Origin: Trichoderma breve
Taxonomy: Eukaryota; Ascomycota; Sordariomycetes; Hypocreales; Hypocreaceae
Length of the DNA stretch: 64,000 bases
Assembly: GCF_028502605.1 (NCBI RefSeq)
Contig: NC_079232.1
Span: forward strand, 868,001 to 932,000
Direction of reading: 5' to 3'
The notes under the pieces were generated by a model, which saw only the letters and a list, made by a program, of their open reading frames with translations, did not search any database and was not told the DNA's origin. A program made the position numbers and the translations under genes. Positions 48,577 to 59,419 of the stretch are shown one piece after another. The number at the start of each line of letters is the position of its first letter. The stretch's first letter is position 1.

Positions 48577-49712
48577 ATGAGTTATCACATCACACAGCGA
48601 TATGGCTTCACAGCCCACAGGAGGCTTCTCAGCCCTCAGCTTCTCGTCGCGCAGTCGCAAATCCTGCGCACCAGCCGAGCTGTGCATCACTCAAGAGCCC
48701 TTCACAATGGCAAGAGCACCAAACTTGCCGTCAAACGGCCGGCATCCGTAAACGCAGCCCTCAATCCTCCAGCTTCAACTCGGCCACCACCGCTACTACC
48801 CGTTGACCCCCAGCTTGCACAGGAGTCTACTATCAAGTATTACTTCCAACTGGGCAAATCTTATGCCAAGTTCTTCGCTCAAGGCGTCAAGGCCGTTGTC
48901 GCAAATGCCAGGCTGCTCAACGCCAAAGTCAAGAGCTTACCGCGTGGAGAGCGGCCGTCATGGTTCAGGCCGCACTACATTCCCAGCTCATTCTCTCGCG
49001 CAGACTGGGTACTACTATGGCGAACCAGACATGACCTTTTGCGGCTGCCCGCTTTTGCCTTGTTCTTCTTGATTTGCGGCGAATTCACGCCCATTTTAGT
49101 TATCTTTGTGCCCGGCATACTACCGTACACATGCCGATTCCCAAAGGCACTGAACGAAGCCATTGAGAAAGCCGAGCGGCGGCGCGCAATTACTTTCGAC
49201 GAGCTGGAGAGCAAGCACCCTCAAGGCGTGCTCAGCCCTGGAGTCACAAAGGCCGTGGCACACCGGCACGTTCTCAAGGCTTTGGATCTCCCGGGGGCCA
49301 TGTGGGATCGACTAGGGTTTATTCCTCCGGGAATGTGGAATATCAAGGGCAGACTGCGCTTGTCGTTCCTGGAAATTGACGACAAACGACTGATCGACGG
49401 CGGTGGTCCATCGGGTCTCGAAGTGGAAGAGCTGCGTATCGCCTGTTCTGACCGCGGTCTCAATATTCTGGGGAAGAGTGAGGCGGAGCTGAGGACCCGG
49501 CTTGGGGACTGGCTGCGATTGACCGCGGCCGAAGAACTAGGAGAGCAAAGGCGACGAATGGCGACGCTGCTGCTGACAAGGTATGTGTGCCTCTTTTTTC
49601 TTTCTCAAGTTGATCTCGGGAAACACCCAACTGACATGTGACATGTGATGTATGCAGACCCGAGAACTGGCCGCAGCAGCGCAACTTTGTGGTACCTGAG
49701 TGGGAGCTGTAA
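48577..49712 (+). CDS. LETM1-like mitochondrial inner-membrane protein
   Basis: Two exons, 48577..49580 and 49658..49712, give 352 aa. Donor GTATGT and acceptor TGCAG join LLLTR to PENWPQQRNFVVPEWEL. The N-terminus is basic with Ser/Thr/Arg and few acids, like a mitochondrial presequence. One hydrophobic segment (about residues 155-187; LPAFALFFLICGEFTPILVI) with the family signature of a TM followed by P.ILPYTC is typical of LETM1 proteins. The C-terminal half (FDELESKHPQGVLSP, then EELRIACSDRGLNILGKSEA, ELRTRLGDWL) is the LETM1-type ribosome-binding region. Known relatives (Mdm38, Ylh47) help insert proteins into the inner membrane and affect K+/H+ exchange. This one is shorter than Mdm38 and lacks its C-terminal coiled coil, so it is likely a separate paralogue. 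Confidence 0.8.
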
Positions 49713-50550
49713 ACTAGCGCTATGCCGAGATGATTTACATTGAGAATGCTTAGATCGGTAATCACGGAAAAGGCTTAATAGATGTTTATTACAAGGTAAT
49801 ACGAATCGGGTCACAGGATAAACGGGATATCGAAGCCAGAGACTTGTCATTGGAGTATCAGCATTGTGTATAGAGTATGGGCGTTGAATGCATGATTTTT
49901 CTCCTCATTCCATGTACCTTAGTCAGTCATTCATGATATTCTCAACTCCAATTCTCATCACATTGATCAACATCCTAGCTCAAAAACATAGCCGAAATCA
50001 AACCTTGTTGATGAATCCTTTTCTCGGACTTTGGACCACCATGTGCAAGATCCGGGGTAGCCCCACGCGCAAGAATAACCGGAGAAGCGCATCAACCATG
50101 CTGTCCGTTCGCGTCACATAGAACGCCATATGTCATAACGCACATCTCTCAACAAAATGCTGTTCAAAGGCACTGAATAAGACCAACAGCTGCATCTCTT
50201 CGTTGGCCTGCTCGATTCAGCCTAGCCCCAGCAGCATGTATTGGGGTATTGGGGGAATCAAAGCTAAAAGGCGAAAGCGCAATGGAGACGCTGAAGCTCT
50301 AGCGGCTGTTTCGGTGGTCAGGACGGATGATGTCAGCAAGAGTCTGAAGTTTGGCCGAGGCTCGCATCACATGCCCGATCCCTCCATTGAGCCCATCCCA
50401 TCCATTCCGGCTATAATCGTCAGTATTAAACATCCGCCCTCTCTCTTTTACTCTACTCTCTTCAATCCAATTTAAAACTGTCGCATTAAACCGCCTTCCT
50501 TGCTTTTGCTCTCTTTGTTGTTCACTCGCAGCTTACAACTTTCGCCCACA
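49713..50550. other. Promoter region of the SCP2 gene and 3' flank of the LETM1-like gene
   Basis: Both neighbours read on the plus strand. The last 100 bases before the SCP2 start are C/T-rich (CTCTCTCTTTTACTCTACTC near 50441-50460), as usual for highly expressed fungal genes. No gene recognised; the 90-codon frame at 50203 is probably chance. Confidence 0.55.
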
Positions 50551-51087
50551 ATGTCTCTCAAGAACGGTAAGCAAATCAAACAAACGTGGCCCGCCGGGGG
50601 AAGCAGGACAAATGAAAAGAACGGAAAGCTAACGCACGCGCGCGCGCAGACGCATTCCCTTCCTCGGAGGCCTTCGAGGCCATCAACGCCGCTCTCAGCA
50701 GCAGCGAAGCCGACCGCAAGGACGCCATCAAGAACGGCAAGGCCGTCTTCGCCTTCACCCTCAAGAACAAGGCCGGCGAGACGGCCAGCTGGCACATTGA
50801 CCTCAAGGAGAAGGGCACAGTCGGCACTGGCGTCGGCGAGAACCCCACCGGTATGGGCTTCTTCTTCCCCTTCTTTATTTCTTGAGAGCTTGACCAAATA
50901 GCTGACTTTGTTTAAATCTTCAGTCACCCTGTCTCTCTCCGACGAGGACTTTGGCAAGCTCGTCACCGGCAAGGCCCAGGCCCAGCGCCTCTTCATGTCC
51001 GGCAAGCTCAAGGTCAAGGGCGACGTCATGAAGGCTACCAAGATGGAGCCCATCCTGAAGAAGGCCCAGACCAAGGCCAAGCTGTAA
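50551..51087 (+). CDS. Stand-alone SCP2 sterol/lipid-transfer protein with peroxisomal tail
   Basis: Three exons, 50551..50566, 50650..50850 and 50924..51087, give 126 aa. The first coding exon is only 16 bases (MSLKN-D). The SCP2 fold fills the protein: FEAINAALSS, AVFAFTLKNKAGETASWHID, GTVGTGVGENPTVTLSLSDE, DFGKLVTGKAQAQRLFMSGK, LKVKGDVMKATKMEPIL. It ends AKL, a type-1 peroxisomal targeting signal, matching the known peroxisomal location of single-domain SCP2 proteins such as the yeast Pox18 type. It probably binds fatty acyl-CoA or sterol in the peroxisomal matrix and supports beta-oxidation. Coding sequence is strongly C-ending in third position (many AAG, GCC, GTC), unlike its flanks, which suggests high expression. 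It converges on the nitronate monooxygenase gene, with 312 bases between stops. Confidence 0.92.
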
Positions 51088-51399
51088 AAAGCGAGGCCGC
51101 AAGTGGGTTGTTGAATATGGGAAAACAGGTGGAAACAAACCATTAAACGGCATTTTTTGTTTTATTCATGTATCATACCATCGCTGTTTACTACCACTGA
51201 TGTTAACTGTTTTTTCTTTGTTCCCCGGCCGCAAAAGAGTTCGGCTAGGGGCGGTTGGTTATAGTGCCTTATGAATACTGGCATAGACGAGAATATCATA
51301 TTCCGGCTGGACAAGTTTCCAGTCTGGAGTTCCTTTTTTTTACGAGTTTTAAGTGTACACTTGATGCGAGATGTGATCACCTGTGCCTGCTCTCACTAT
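51088..51399. other. Convergent 3' flanks
   Basis: The 3' UTRs of the SCP2 and nitronate monooxygenase genes meet here. T-rich tracts are present near 51155-51170 and 51333-51342. Nothing else seen. Confidence 0.6.
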
Positions 51400-52886
51400 T
51401 TATACAAGACCTGCAACCCTTCGAATAGCCTGTTTGGCTCCCTCACGAACCTCACGCACAATCTCACCTGCAGGTTGTGCCTTTGTCACCAATCCAATGC
51501 CCGCGCCTCTATATATTGTCAAGCTCATCAGTAACAATGCCTCCCGAATTACAGCATATATCAAACCAAGACCCAATAACCAAGGGGTAAGGAAAAGGGG
51601 GGAGACTCACGCCCAGGTGTTGATCAACTTCTCACTCTCCTCAGGTGGGTGATCATCATGCAAGCTCCTCCAGCAGTCGTAAAACGACGCCCCAGCAAGG
51701 AACTTTTCGTGAATGGGCCCAACAACTGCTCTTCCGTCATAGAGAGATCCCCAGAGGCCCGAGTTGGCAATCTGGTCGTTGAAGGGGGACTTGAGGGTGG
51801 AAAGGGCGCCGTCAGTGGTGTCGAGGATGATCTTTTTGCGGAACTCGGGTACGAGAGACTCTTCGGCAACGGTGAACTGTATGCACGGTTAGATTGGTTT
51901 CTCTTAGACGTTATGCAAGTCTGTGTTAAAAGGAATCAAGTGTGCTCGATATGGACTGTAATTGGGGAATACGAACTCTTGTGCCCAAGACGACACCATC
52001 AGCTTCTACATCACTTGTTAGCAATCCTCGCCACCAACCATAGCTTCGTCTTTACACGGATGCCCAACTTACCAAGTGTCAACATCGCCGCCACGCCCTT
52101 GCCATCCGAAATACCTCCCGCCGCAAACAGAGAAACTTCATTATACCCCTTATCATCAACCAACTTCCTCGTCTCAGCCAACAACGGCACCACCCCCATC
52201 CCCCTTATAAACTGATGCCCCCCAGCATCCGTTCCCTGGCAAACAATCACATCCGCTCCATCCTTGATCGCCTCCTCCGCCGCCGTCACGTTGCCCACCT
52301 GGATAAACACCCTCGGCGCCGTCTCCAGCCCCTTGAGCAGCCGCACAATCTCCTTCTGCGGCCGGATGCTCTCGTGCGGCGCAAACAGCCACACCGCCGC
52401 GGGCTTGTGCTTCTGGATCACGGGCAGCGCCGTCGCGGCGAAGTTGCCGATGGAGTTGTGGCATGAGAGGAAGCCGCATCCTATGCCGAGGTGGCCCGAG
52501 GGCGTGGTTGCGGCGTCTCCTAGGAGTTGGCGGATCTTGGTGAGGTCGGCGTCTAGCTTGGTGACTTGAGGCGAGTTATCGCTGACGTCGGCGATGCAGC
52601 TTAGGAAGCCTTTTTTTTTGGTGGTCAAGATGTTAGTGGTCTATGAATTATTTCAGTAGATTTTTTTTATTTAATATTTTCTTAATTTTAATCCTTCTCC
52701 GTATATATTCTGAAGTTCTTCCTTGGGGTCATGGTTACGCGTAAAATGAAGCCGTCACGTACCGAGTCCGCCCGCTTTGGCAACTTCAGCGGCAAGCTCC
52801 GCGCTGACGACGCCAACCATGGGCGCATTAGCTATGACTGGGGATTCCACCCATGGAAACCACTGCTGAATCTTTGAAGTTGCCAT
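51400..52886 (-). CDS. Nitronate monooxygenase (2-nitropropane dioxygenase family)
   Basis: Five exons (minus): 52886..52763, 52609..52073, 52005..51977 (29 bases), 51876..51611, 51508..51400; 354 aa. The FMN-dependent TIM-barrel enzyme oxidises alkyl nitronates such as propionate-3-nitronate to detoxify them. Family text: PVIANAPMVGVVSAELAAEV near the start, GIGCGFLSCHNSIGNF, VWLFAPHES, VFIQVGNVTAAEEAIKDGAD, QGTDAGGHQF, VSLFAAGGISDGKGVAAMLT, then ADGVVLGTRFTVAEES across two introns. The glycine-rich AAGGISDG and the QGTDAGGH loop are the FMN and substrate-region signatures. Intron 1 (153 bases) ends in an A-rich acceptor (AAAAAAG) lacking a pyrimidine tract. The donor after exon 3 is GTTCGT. 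Start at 52886 fits; an upstream in-frame ATG at 52955 adds a hydrophobic extension and is less likely. Confidence 0.88.
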
Positions 52887-53399
52887 GTTGGCAATATGCA
52901 AGGAACAAAGAAGATATTGAGGCTCAAGTATAAGATACAATGAGTTCAGTTGCAAGTAAAACTACATGTAGTTCATGAACATACTTGAGGACGGATAACA
53001 CAAGCTTAAGTATAAGGTGGATGAGGAGGGGTAAGCGTTGTCCGGAGATGCTGTTTTTGCTGATTGATAATAGCTAGTGGCTGCTTTAAACTTCGTGTCA
53101 TCTTCCTAGGGCTTAGTACCATGGCAACGTTTTGGATTTTGTATGAGCTGGCAGTCCTACATTGGGATGCTGGTGGATTCAACTCCATAGGTACAAAAAG
53201 CAATGAGGCCCTATTCAATCACTAGTATATTAGTCGATGGCTTAGGGATATTGATAGTTTATAAACGGTACGTCACGGGAGATTACTAAAACGATAGAAG
53301 GTGAGATGTCAGCAAGCCGCCGAGTCAGTCATTATATTGTTTGAGCCATAGCCCTTTTCGTTACTTTTTTGTTTCTCTTCTCTTTTCTAATCATGCCCT
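52887..53399. other. Spacer, nitronate monooxygenase promoter and Kv-beta gene 3' flank
   Basis: Both neighbours read on the minus strand. The promoter of the nitronate monooxygenase should lie here. Nothing gene-like or repetitive noticed. Confidence 0.6.
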
Positions 53400-54640
53400 C
53401 TACTCTCTCTCCACCAATGTAGGAGGCTTGTTGTTCAGAATCTCATCAATCTCCTTCAAAATCTCCGGTGTCAACTGGTCCACGACGGCCAAGGCCTTGA
53501 TATTCTCGTACACCTGCGCAGGGCTGCTGGCGCCTGTGATGGCAGAGCTGACTCTGTCGTTCTTGAGCACCCAGGCCAGGGCCAGAGCGGCCTGCTTGAC
53601 GCCCAGCCTGTCGGCAATGGGCTCCAGCTTGTTGACCTTCTCGATGTATCCCTCCCAGACCTCCTTTCCGGTCCTCTTCCAGTAACCAGCGATGAAGGCA
53701 ACCTGGGTCTGAGCGAAACGAGAGTCGTCGGGAATGCCGTTCTTGTACTTGCCGGACAAGATGCCCTGGTACAAGGGGGAGAAGATGGTGAGACCAAGGC
53801 CGTGCTCGCGGTACAGGAGCTCATAATCGCCCTCGACCTTTTGTCGGTTGAGCATGTGGTACGCAGGCTGCTCCATCAGGGGGCCGATGAGGCCCAGCCT
53901 GTCGGCCACCCGCCATGCCTCTGCGATCTCAACTGCGGTCCACTCAGATGTACCCCAGTAAAAGGCCTTGCCGGAGTCGATGATGTGGTTAAAGGCACGG
54001 ACAACCTCCTCCATGGGGGTCTTGCGATCGGCACGGTGGGCATAGATCAGGTCGACATACTCGAGATCGAGACGCTTCAGGGCAGCATTGACACCCTCGA
54101 CGATGTGCTTTCGGGAGAGACCCAGGTTGTTGGCGGGGTTGTTGCCATAGGCTTGACCCCAGTAAATCTACAGGAAGACGAAAGAGGCCAACGTTAGCGG
54201 AACTCAGATCCGTGACAGCAGATGCGGATTGCTATTGTGGAGGGACTGGGCAGTACCTTGGTGGAGATGACCAAGTCGTTGCGGTTCCAGCCGAACTTCT
54301 TGATGGCCTCTCCCATGACCTTCTCAGACTCGCCGCCAGCATAGGCCTCGGCGCAGTCAAAGAAGTTGACGCCACAGTCGTAGGCAGCCTTCATGCAGGC
54401 ATAGGTGCCCTCTGATAACAATCAGTTAGTATATATGTCTCCTCGTCTTTCCTCGTTCCTCCTCGTTCCCGTCTCATTTATTGGAGTTACAGGCTGCCAA
54501 TGCTCTTACGCACCTCGGTCGACGTGGCCACCGTATGTGAGCCATCCACCCAGAGAAATGGACGAGACCTGCAGACCTGAGCGTCCCAGGAATCGGTATG
54601 TCATGGGGGGGAGCCCCTCTGGCTTAGTTGTGGCAACCAT
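53400..54640 (-). CDS. Aldo-keto reductase, voltage-gated K+ channel beta-subunit type
   Basis: Three exons (minus): 54640..54514, 54411..54257, 54167..53400; 349 aa. It is an AKR6-type (beta/alpha)8 barrel, NADPH-dependent. YRFLGRSGLQVSSISLGGWL starts the barrel. The catalytic tetrad is Asp61, Tyr66 (FDCAEAY), Lys94 (ISTK) and His138 (YAHRAD). The cofactor region YREHGLGLTIFSPLYQGILS and GVKQAALALAWVLKN-DRVSSAITGA is intact. Animal relatives bind Kv channels; fungal members lack a known channel partner and probably reduce aldehydes or ketones. Start choice: an in-frame ATG lies at 54706, but the TATA-like box (54723-54729) would put transcription start near 54695, after that ATG, so 54640 is preferred. 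Introns keep frame with acceptors TTATCAG and CTGTAG. Confidence 0.92.
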
Positions 54641-54722
54641 TGTGTCTGAGTCGGATGGAAATCTGGAGATGTTTGCTTCGCAGAACAGTCCAAGAGGATC
54701 AATCAACTCGGAGCAGCTGTCC

Positions 54723-54729
54723 TTTTATA
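54723..54729 (-). promoter_or_regulatory. TATA-like box of the Kv-beta-type reductase gene
   Basis: TATAAAA on the minus strand, about 85 bases upstream of the chosen ATG. The distance fits a conventional TATA to transcription start to short leader arrangement. Inferred, not proven. Confidence 0.5.
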
Positions 54730-57700
54730 AGTACCTCAACCCACAGCAGCTCCTCTGTCCCCTCCTCTCGGAGGGGTAATTTCGATTCCCATCTACAAAC
54801 GTACAGCTCCCTCTCAAACAGGCGGGGCAACTTTTGTCCATGGCCATCAACCTCAAGCTAGCAAAGACGTAACGCCCCCACCGAGTGACGGGGAGAAGCC
54901 GTTGCAATACCCCGTACCAAGAGGTGAATTTTTGGGGCCCCCTGCTCAAGTGGGAAATGGAAATAGCCGCGGCCGTTAGCACGACAAGTGTTTGCGTCTG
55001 GCGGCTGTCCAATAACAACGATATATCCGGATTTCTAAGCACGAGGACGGGGAGAGTTGCAACGTTTATTTTGAAGGTTGTGGATCGGGCTAGCTGGGCT
55101 AAATGCGAGGGGCTGAAGCAGATATCGGCACTAGGCATATCGTCATTGAGCATTGAGCGTAATGGATGGTATCAGTACAGCAATGCGGCGCAGACACCTT
55201 GATGCCTAGGAGAGGAAAATAGATGTCTCAGGGTAAGTGGCTTCAATAGTAGAGAGCCTGCTTGATGCAAATACCAGATTTCGTTACAGTGACGCCCAGA
55301 TTATTACTCTTCGATTGCGTAATTCAACAAGTTTTGCGTGCAGATATAGATCTCATCACCCAGTTGCAGGGTAGGCAACTAGCAACTCCACGAAAGCCAC
55401 GTCGCCGTCTCCCCATCGCCAATAGGCCATCTTGAACGAAAGCGCCGGTGATATTTTCGGGATTGGTTAAATCTCAAAGTCCTGATCGACCGTATCGCGG
55501 CAGTTCATTCTACCGATAGGCCGTTTGACTCACACGCCGACGAAGTTCAATGGCCCGTAAGCTGGGCAGACCTTGAAGCTTCGGGGAATCAAGGCCGATC
55601 TATCGCAAAGAGATGAGATAGCAAAAGGCGCTGTGCCCCGAAAGCCCGCATTTTGGACGGGGAACTAGTCCCCAGCATTACCCCGAAAAAAAAGACGCTG
55701 CTAATTCGGTTCCCGGTTCCGTGTGTGTGGTATGGAGTAGCAAGTAATATATACTGCATTCATTCCCGCGGCTTGTTGGATCAGACTTCAATTGCCCGTT
55801 GCCGTGTCGTGTTATGATGTCTTCAATGCCACAGCTACCCGGCAAAGCCTCTTGTGAAATGATGAATCGACGCCTACCTTTGCAGCATACTGGAAGCTAT
55901 CGGACCGGCTCATAACTCCTTACATTCGACACGAATCAACTACAAACTTTTTGTGCCGAGTACTCGTATGAAGTTGATACTGAGAGGAATTCGAGGGGGC
56001 CCGCGCGTTGCCCAGCAATGAGATGCCGCATTTTTCAAGCTTCCAATTCTACCTCCTCTCCGCAGCTATGCCTACAGATAGCACTAAGGTACTTACCGGC
56101 ACCTAGGTACGCTTCCGCAACTGAGACCTTGCTAGAGAAGCGATAAAGGGAGGAAAGGGAGAGAACAAGCCGTCAATGGATCCCATTGTTCGTCGGCTAG
56201 AGACATGTACGAGCTGTAATACGGTGTTGTCAGCCGTGTTTGGCAGACGCATGCATTCGAGCCCCACGACGGTGCGACCGACCCAGCAGATGTGCTCAAC
56301 TTGTCCTGCAAGGGCAGCAAGCACCTGAGCGTCACTCACATGTGCCGCTGCGTGTGACGAGGCTAGCGGTGCAGAGGAGAAAGTAGATGCAGCGCACTAT
56401 TTGCTACGGCAGCCACTCATTGAGTGCCTCGTAGCTGACGGCGGGGATGAGGATTCGATTCAATGCAACGGCAAGCTGCACAAGTACGGAGCATATCAGC
56501 CAGTACAAGTACGTGCATTGGCTTCTGGCGTGGATATCCGTCCTCGTACACTAGCAAAGGGGCAATAGAGTAGCAGCCATCTTGCGACAATAGTAGAGAC
56601 GCAAACGATTGATTGACGATGGAGCAGCTGTAATTGCTTTTTACTCCGTGCTCGACTCGACCCAACATCGAACACAGACGAAACCGGCGATGCCTCTTCC
56701 CAGATGCCAGTACCGCCAGTTAATAACGCAGAATGGATCTGTAATATTATCTGGAAGACGGTACCTATGCTGGTGCTAGTAAGGTAGCTGGAGCTGGAGT
56801 ACCTGCTGTCGCCATTCCCGCTTTACCACGGCATTTTTCAGGTGGCAGCATTCCGTATCCGTACTGGCCTCCCCAAACATTTCCTGGCCGGGGAGCCAAG
56901 GTGAGGATTGGATAGTAATTAGCAAATAAATTTGCTGGTAAGGGGGGCCCTCAGAGCAAAGGGACCATCGTTAGCGATGAGGAAACTCGGGCAACGGCCA
57001 CGGTACCATGAGTTCACCAGGGGGTCGTTATGAAAGAGCTCCGTATAGCGAAACGCATTGCTATCATTGCCGTGGAGACAATGGGGCGCTCGTCTGTTCG
57101 CTCCCCAGCGCGGCTAACGGAACTGGGACGCTGTTTCTGGGATCGGAGACGATTGTGCTCGAGCTTGGCCGTCTTTGAGCGTAGTACGGAGTAGTAATCC
57201 CAAGGTACAAGCGTGCACTTGGTACGAGGTGATCCACACGCCGGCGCGGTAGGTACATTGCCCGTACTCGTAGAAGCAGCTATCGCGGCATGTCACCGGC
57301 GTCCAAGGTCGGCTCTTTGCATCTGAGGCCGTCGTGGACGTGGACGACATCGGAAATCCACGCTCTGGATGCTGGATGCTGAATGCACGTAGCAGGCAAT
57401 GATTGGAGCTTGCGGGAATGCGAGGGCCAAGCGACAGCCCTTCTCGATCCGCCCATGCCAACACGCCAGGCTGCACTCGGCTGGTCGATGCCAAGCGCGC
57501 AACGACTCGGAACACCATCGGCGGTGCCCGTGGAGGGCCGGGCTGGCTGGTGTTTCTTATTACTGCTAGTGGTAATATTGACTTTGACGCGCATTGAGCT
57601 CTTCGGAAGCGAAATGGCTCAGTGGATGACGATGCCGATTCTGTTGCACGACGCCGTACGAGTAGGTACCTGCTGGCGTAGGGCTTACCGCATTGGATGT

Positions 57701-58550
57701 GATCTACCTTGAGATTGATGGCTACCATCCATCTTGCTGCTCCCATCAAAGTCGGCGCAAGAAAACAAACCGGCTGCACGTGTCCTGTGTCCGCAACGGT
57801 CGCATTGACGGATTCGCTCTTCATTCCGTCCATGTTCATGCCCAAGCCCAAGCACGAGCTCCCGTAAGGTTCTCCAGGTTCCATGGGGCGAGCACTACTC
57901 CAAGGTACGACACCACCTAGCACAGTATTACCCGACCGTAGGTTCTATTAGCTCTCCGTGCTAGGTAGCATTAGGTTTCAACCCAGGCCAGGCCAGTCCA
58001 GATTGCTCTTGGATCTGAGAAAAGCCGCTCATGCTGCTTTTCCGATACAAAATTACTCGTAGCACAGCACTTGGGCCTGTTCGTCTGAAGCCAGGCACCG
58101 AGTCGCGTGGGAGCCAAGGTTATAGCTTGCTCCATAGCTTCGTTTGCATTGTGGTAGAACTTCTGCGCGGCCGAATCCGTATAGGTACGAGCACAGGTAC
58201 ACTTTACTGCAGAGAGCCCTGCGCTTCCAACCCATCGCCTAGCTCGCGTCCCTGGTACGCGTCAAAACACCAAGGGATGTATCTTTGCGCGGCGCGAGAG
58301 GCTGGCAGATACTTGGGGCGCGAGTACCCTGGCGGTCCCAGGTACAGAAATCGCGCGACCCTGGGTGAGGATGCACTGGCGAACCTTGCAGCATCCCATT
58401 TCCCATGGATTCTCCCTTTCCTTCCTGTTTCCTGCTCAACTCCTTTCCTCCGTGTACCTTTTGGGTCTGAGCATCATTCTTCACTCTTTCATCCAATCTT
58501 TCCTTTCCCCGAAGTCTCGCCGCCCCGTTGATGTTGATGGGCAGTTGATT
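54730..58550. other. Third gene-poor stretch
   Basis: About 3.8 kb without a convincing gene. Overlapping open frames occur on both strands at 57100-57920 (longest 269 codons, minus), with no recognisable domain. The TACGGAGTA and TACTCGTA words seen in the first desert recur here (57185-57193, near 55965, 57252, 57660). From about 58380 onward the stretch becomes C/T-rich and is probably the upstream part of the casein kinase transcript. Confidence 0.5.
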
Positions 58551-58595
58551 GAAGATTGAAACTTTACGCAGAGTGGCAACAAGCTACCAGCCCGG

Positions 58596-59229
58596 GTGAG
58601 TCCTACTTTGCTGCTACTGCAGATGCTAACCGCCGAGTGCCTGGATTGAAAAGGGTCTGGTCGGGTGCAAGCCAACTTTGATCATAACTTACCCGGCCTA
58701 AGAAGCGCGGCTGCCGGCGAGTGTGGGCTTGTGGCGCGGTGTCGCCGCTCTGGCTGGCTGTTCTCGTGCTCAGTGCAATCGAGGGCCAACTGTAGGCGCT
58801 GGCTGGCGCTGGCCCTCGCTGCTCCAGTGGACAAGTTTTTTGTGCAAGGCGCTGGATGCACCGCTAGCGCCTCGGCCAGGCTAGTGGACCGCCCGCCACT
58901 CAGCGCTCGTCGCATGCCTCTAGGATGCCTCTAGGCCACACGGGACAACCCCCAGGTTGGCTTGACCGCCCGGACCCCCAGCGCAGCCCCTGCCCAACCC
59001 CTGCCCGCCTCAGCAGACTTTGCCTCGCCCCAAAATGAGCACCCCAGCAATTGTCCACTCGCTCCTTCGTCCTTTTCTGCACTCTGTCGTTCAATCCTCT
59101 CCATCCAGCCCGCTTGCATTGCCATCATCACCACCATCGCCATCGCCATCGCCTCCAAACCAGCATCACGCCGGAATGCTTAGTTCACATCGTCGCTGAC
59201 TGCTTGTATCCTTTTGGCCCTTCTCACAG
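58596..59229 (+). other. Probable 5' UTR intron of the casein kinase I gene
   Basis: A strong donor GGGTGAGTCC begins at 58596. An equally good 3' end (GCTGACTGCTTG branch, then pyrimidines, then TTCTCACAG) closes at 59229, about 190 bases before the start codon. The enclosed 634 bases hold no consistent reading frame. Long 5' UTR introns are known in fungal kinase genes. Prediction only. Confidence 0.45.
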
Positions 59230-59419
59230 ACCTCCGGCCCTCTGATTCTCTGGACTACCCCTGTCCAGGGGCTGCTTCGTTGCTCCCGAGCCTCGTCTGC
59301 TCGCCGCCCCGACCGTTCGTCCGACCGGAAGTAGTCGACGATCCTTCTTTCGCCCTCTATCCTCCATCGTCTCGAGCCTCTTTTGACATTCTCGACGTCG
59401 CTCTTCGCCCACCGCAGCC

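Noticed and set aside
50472..51143. 223-codon minus-strand frame across the SCP2 gene
   Set aside because: It is the antisense shadow of a strongly biased coding sequence; the sense strand has clear SCP2 homology and splice sites.
57114..57923. 269-codon minus-strand open frame, with further overlapping frames on both strands
   Set aside because: No recognisable domain, odd composition, contains the intergenic TACGGAGTA word, and open frames overlap it on the other strand; more likely chance openness of a GC-rich stretch.
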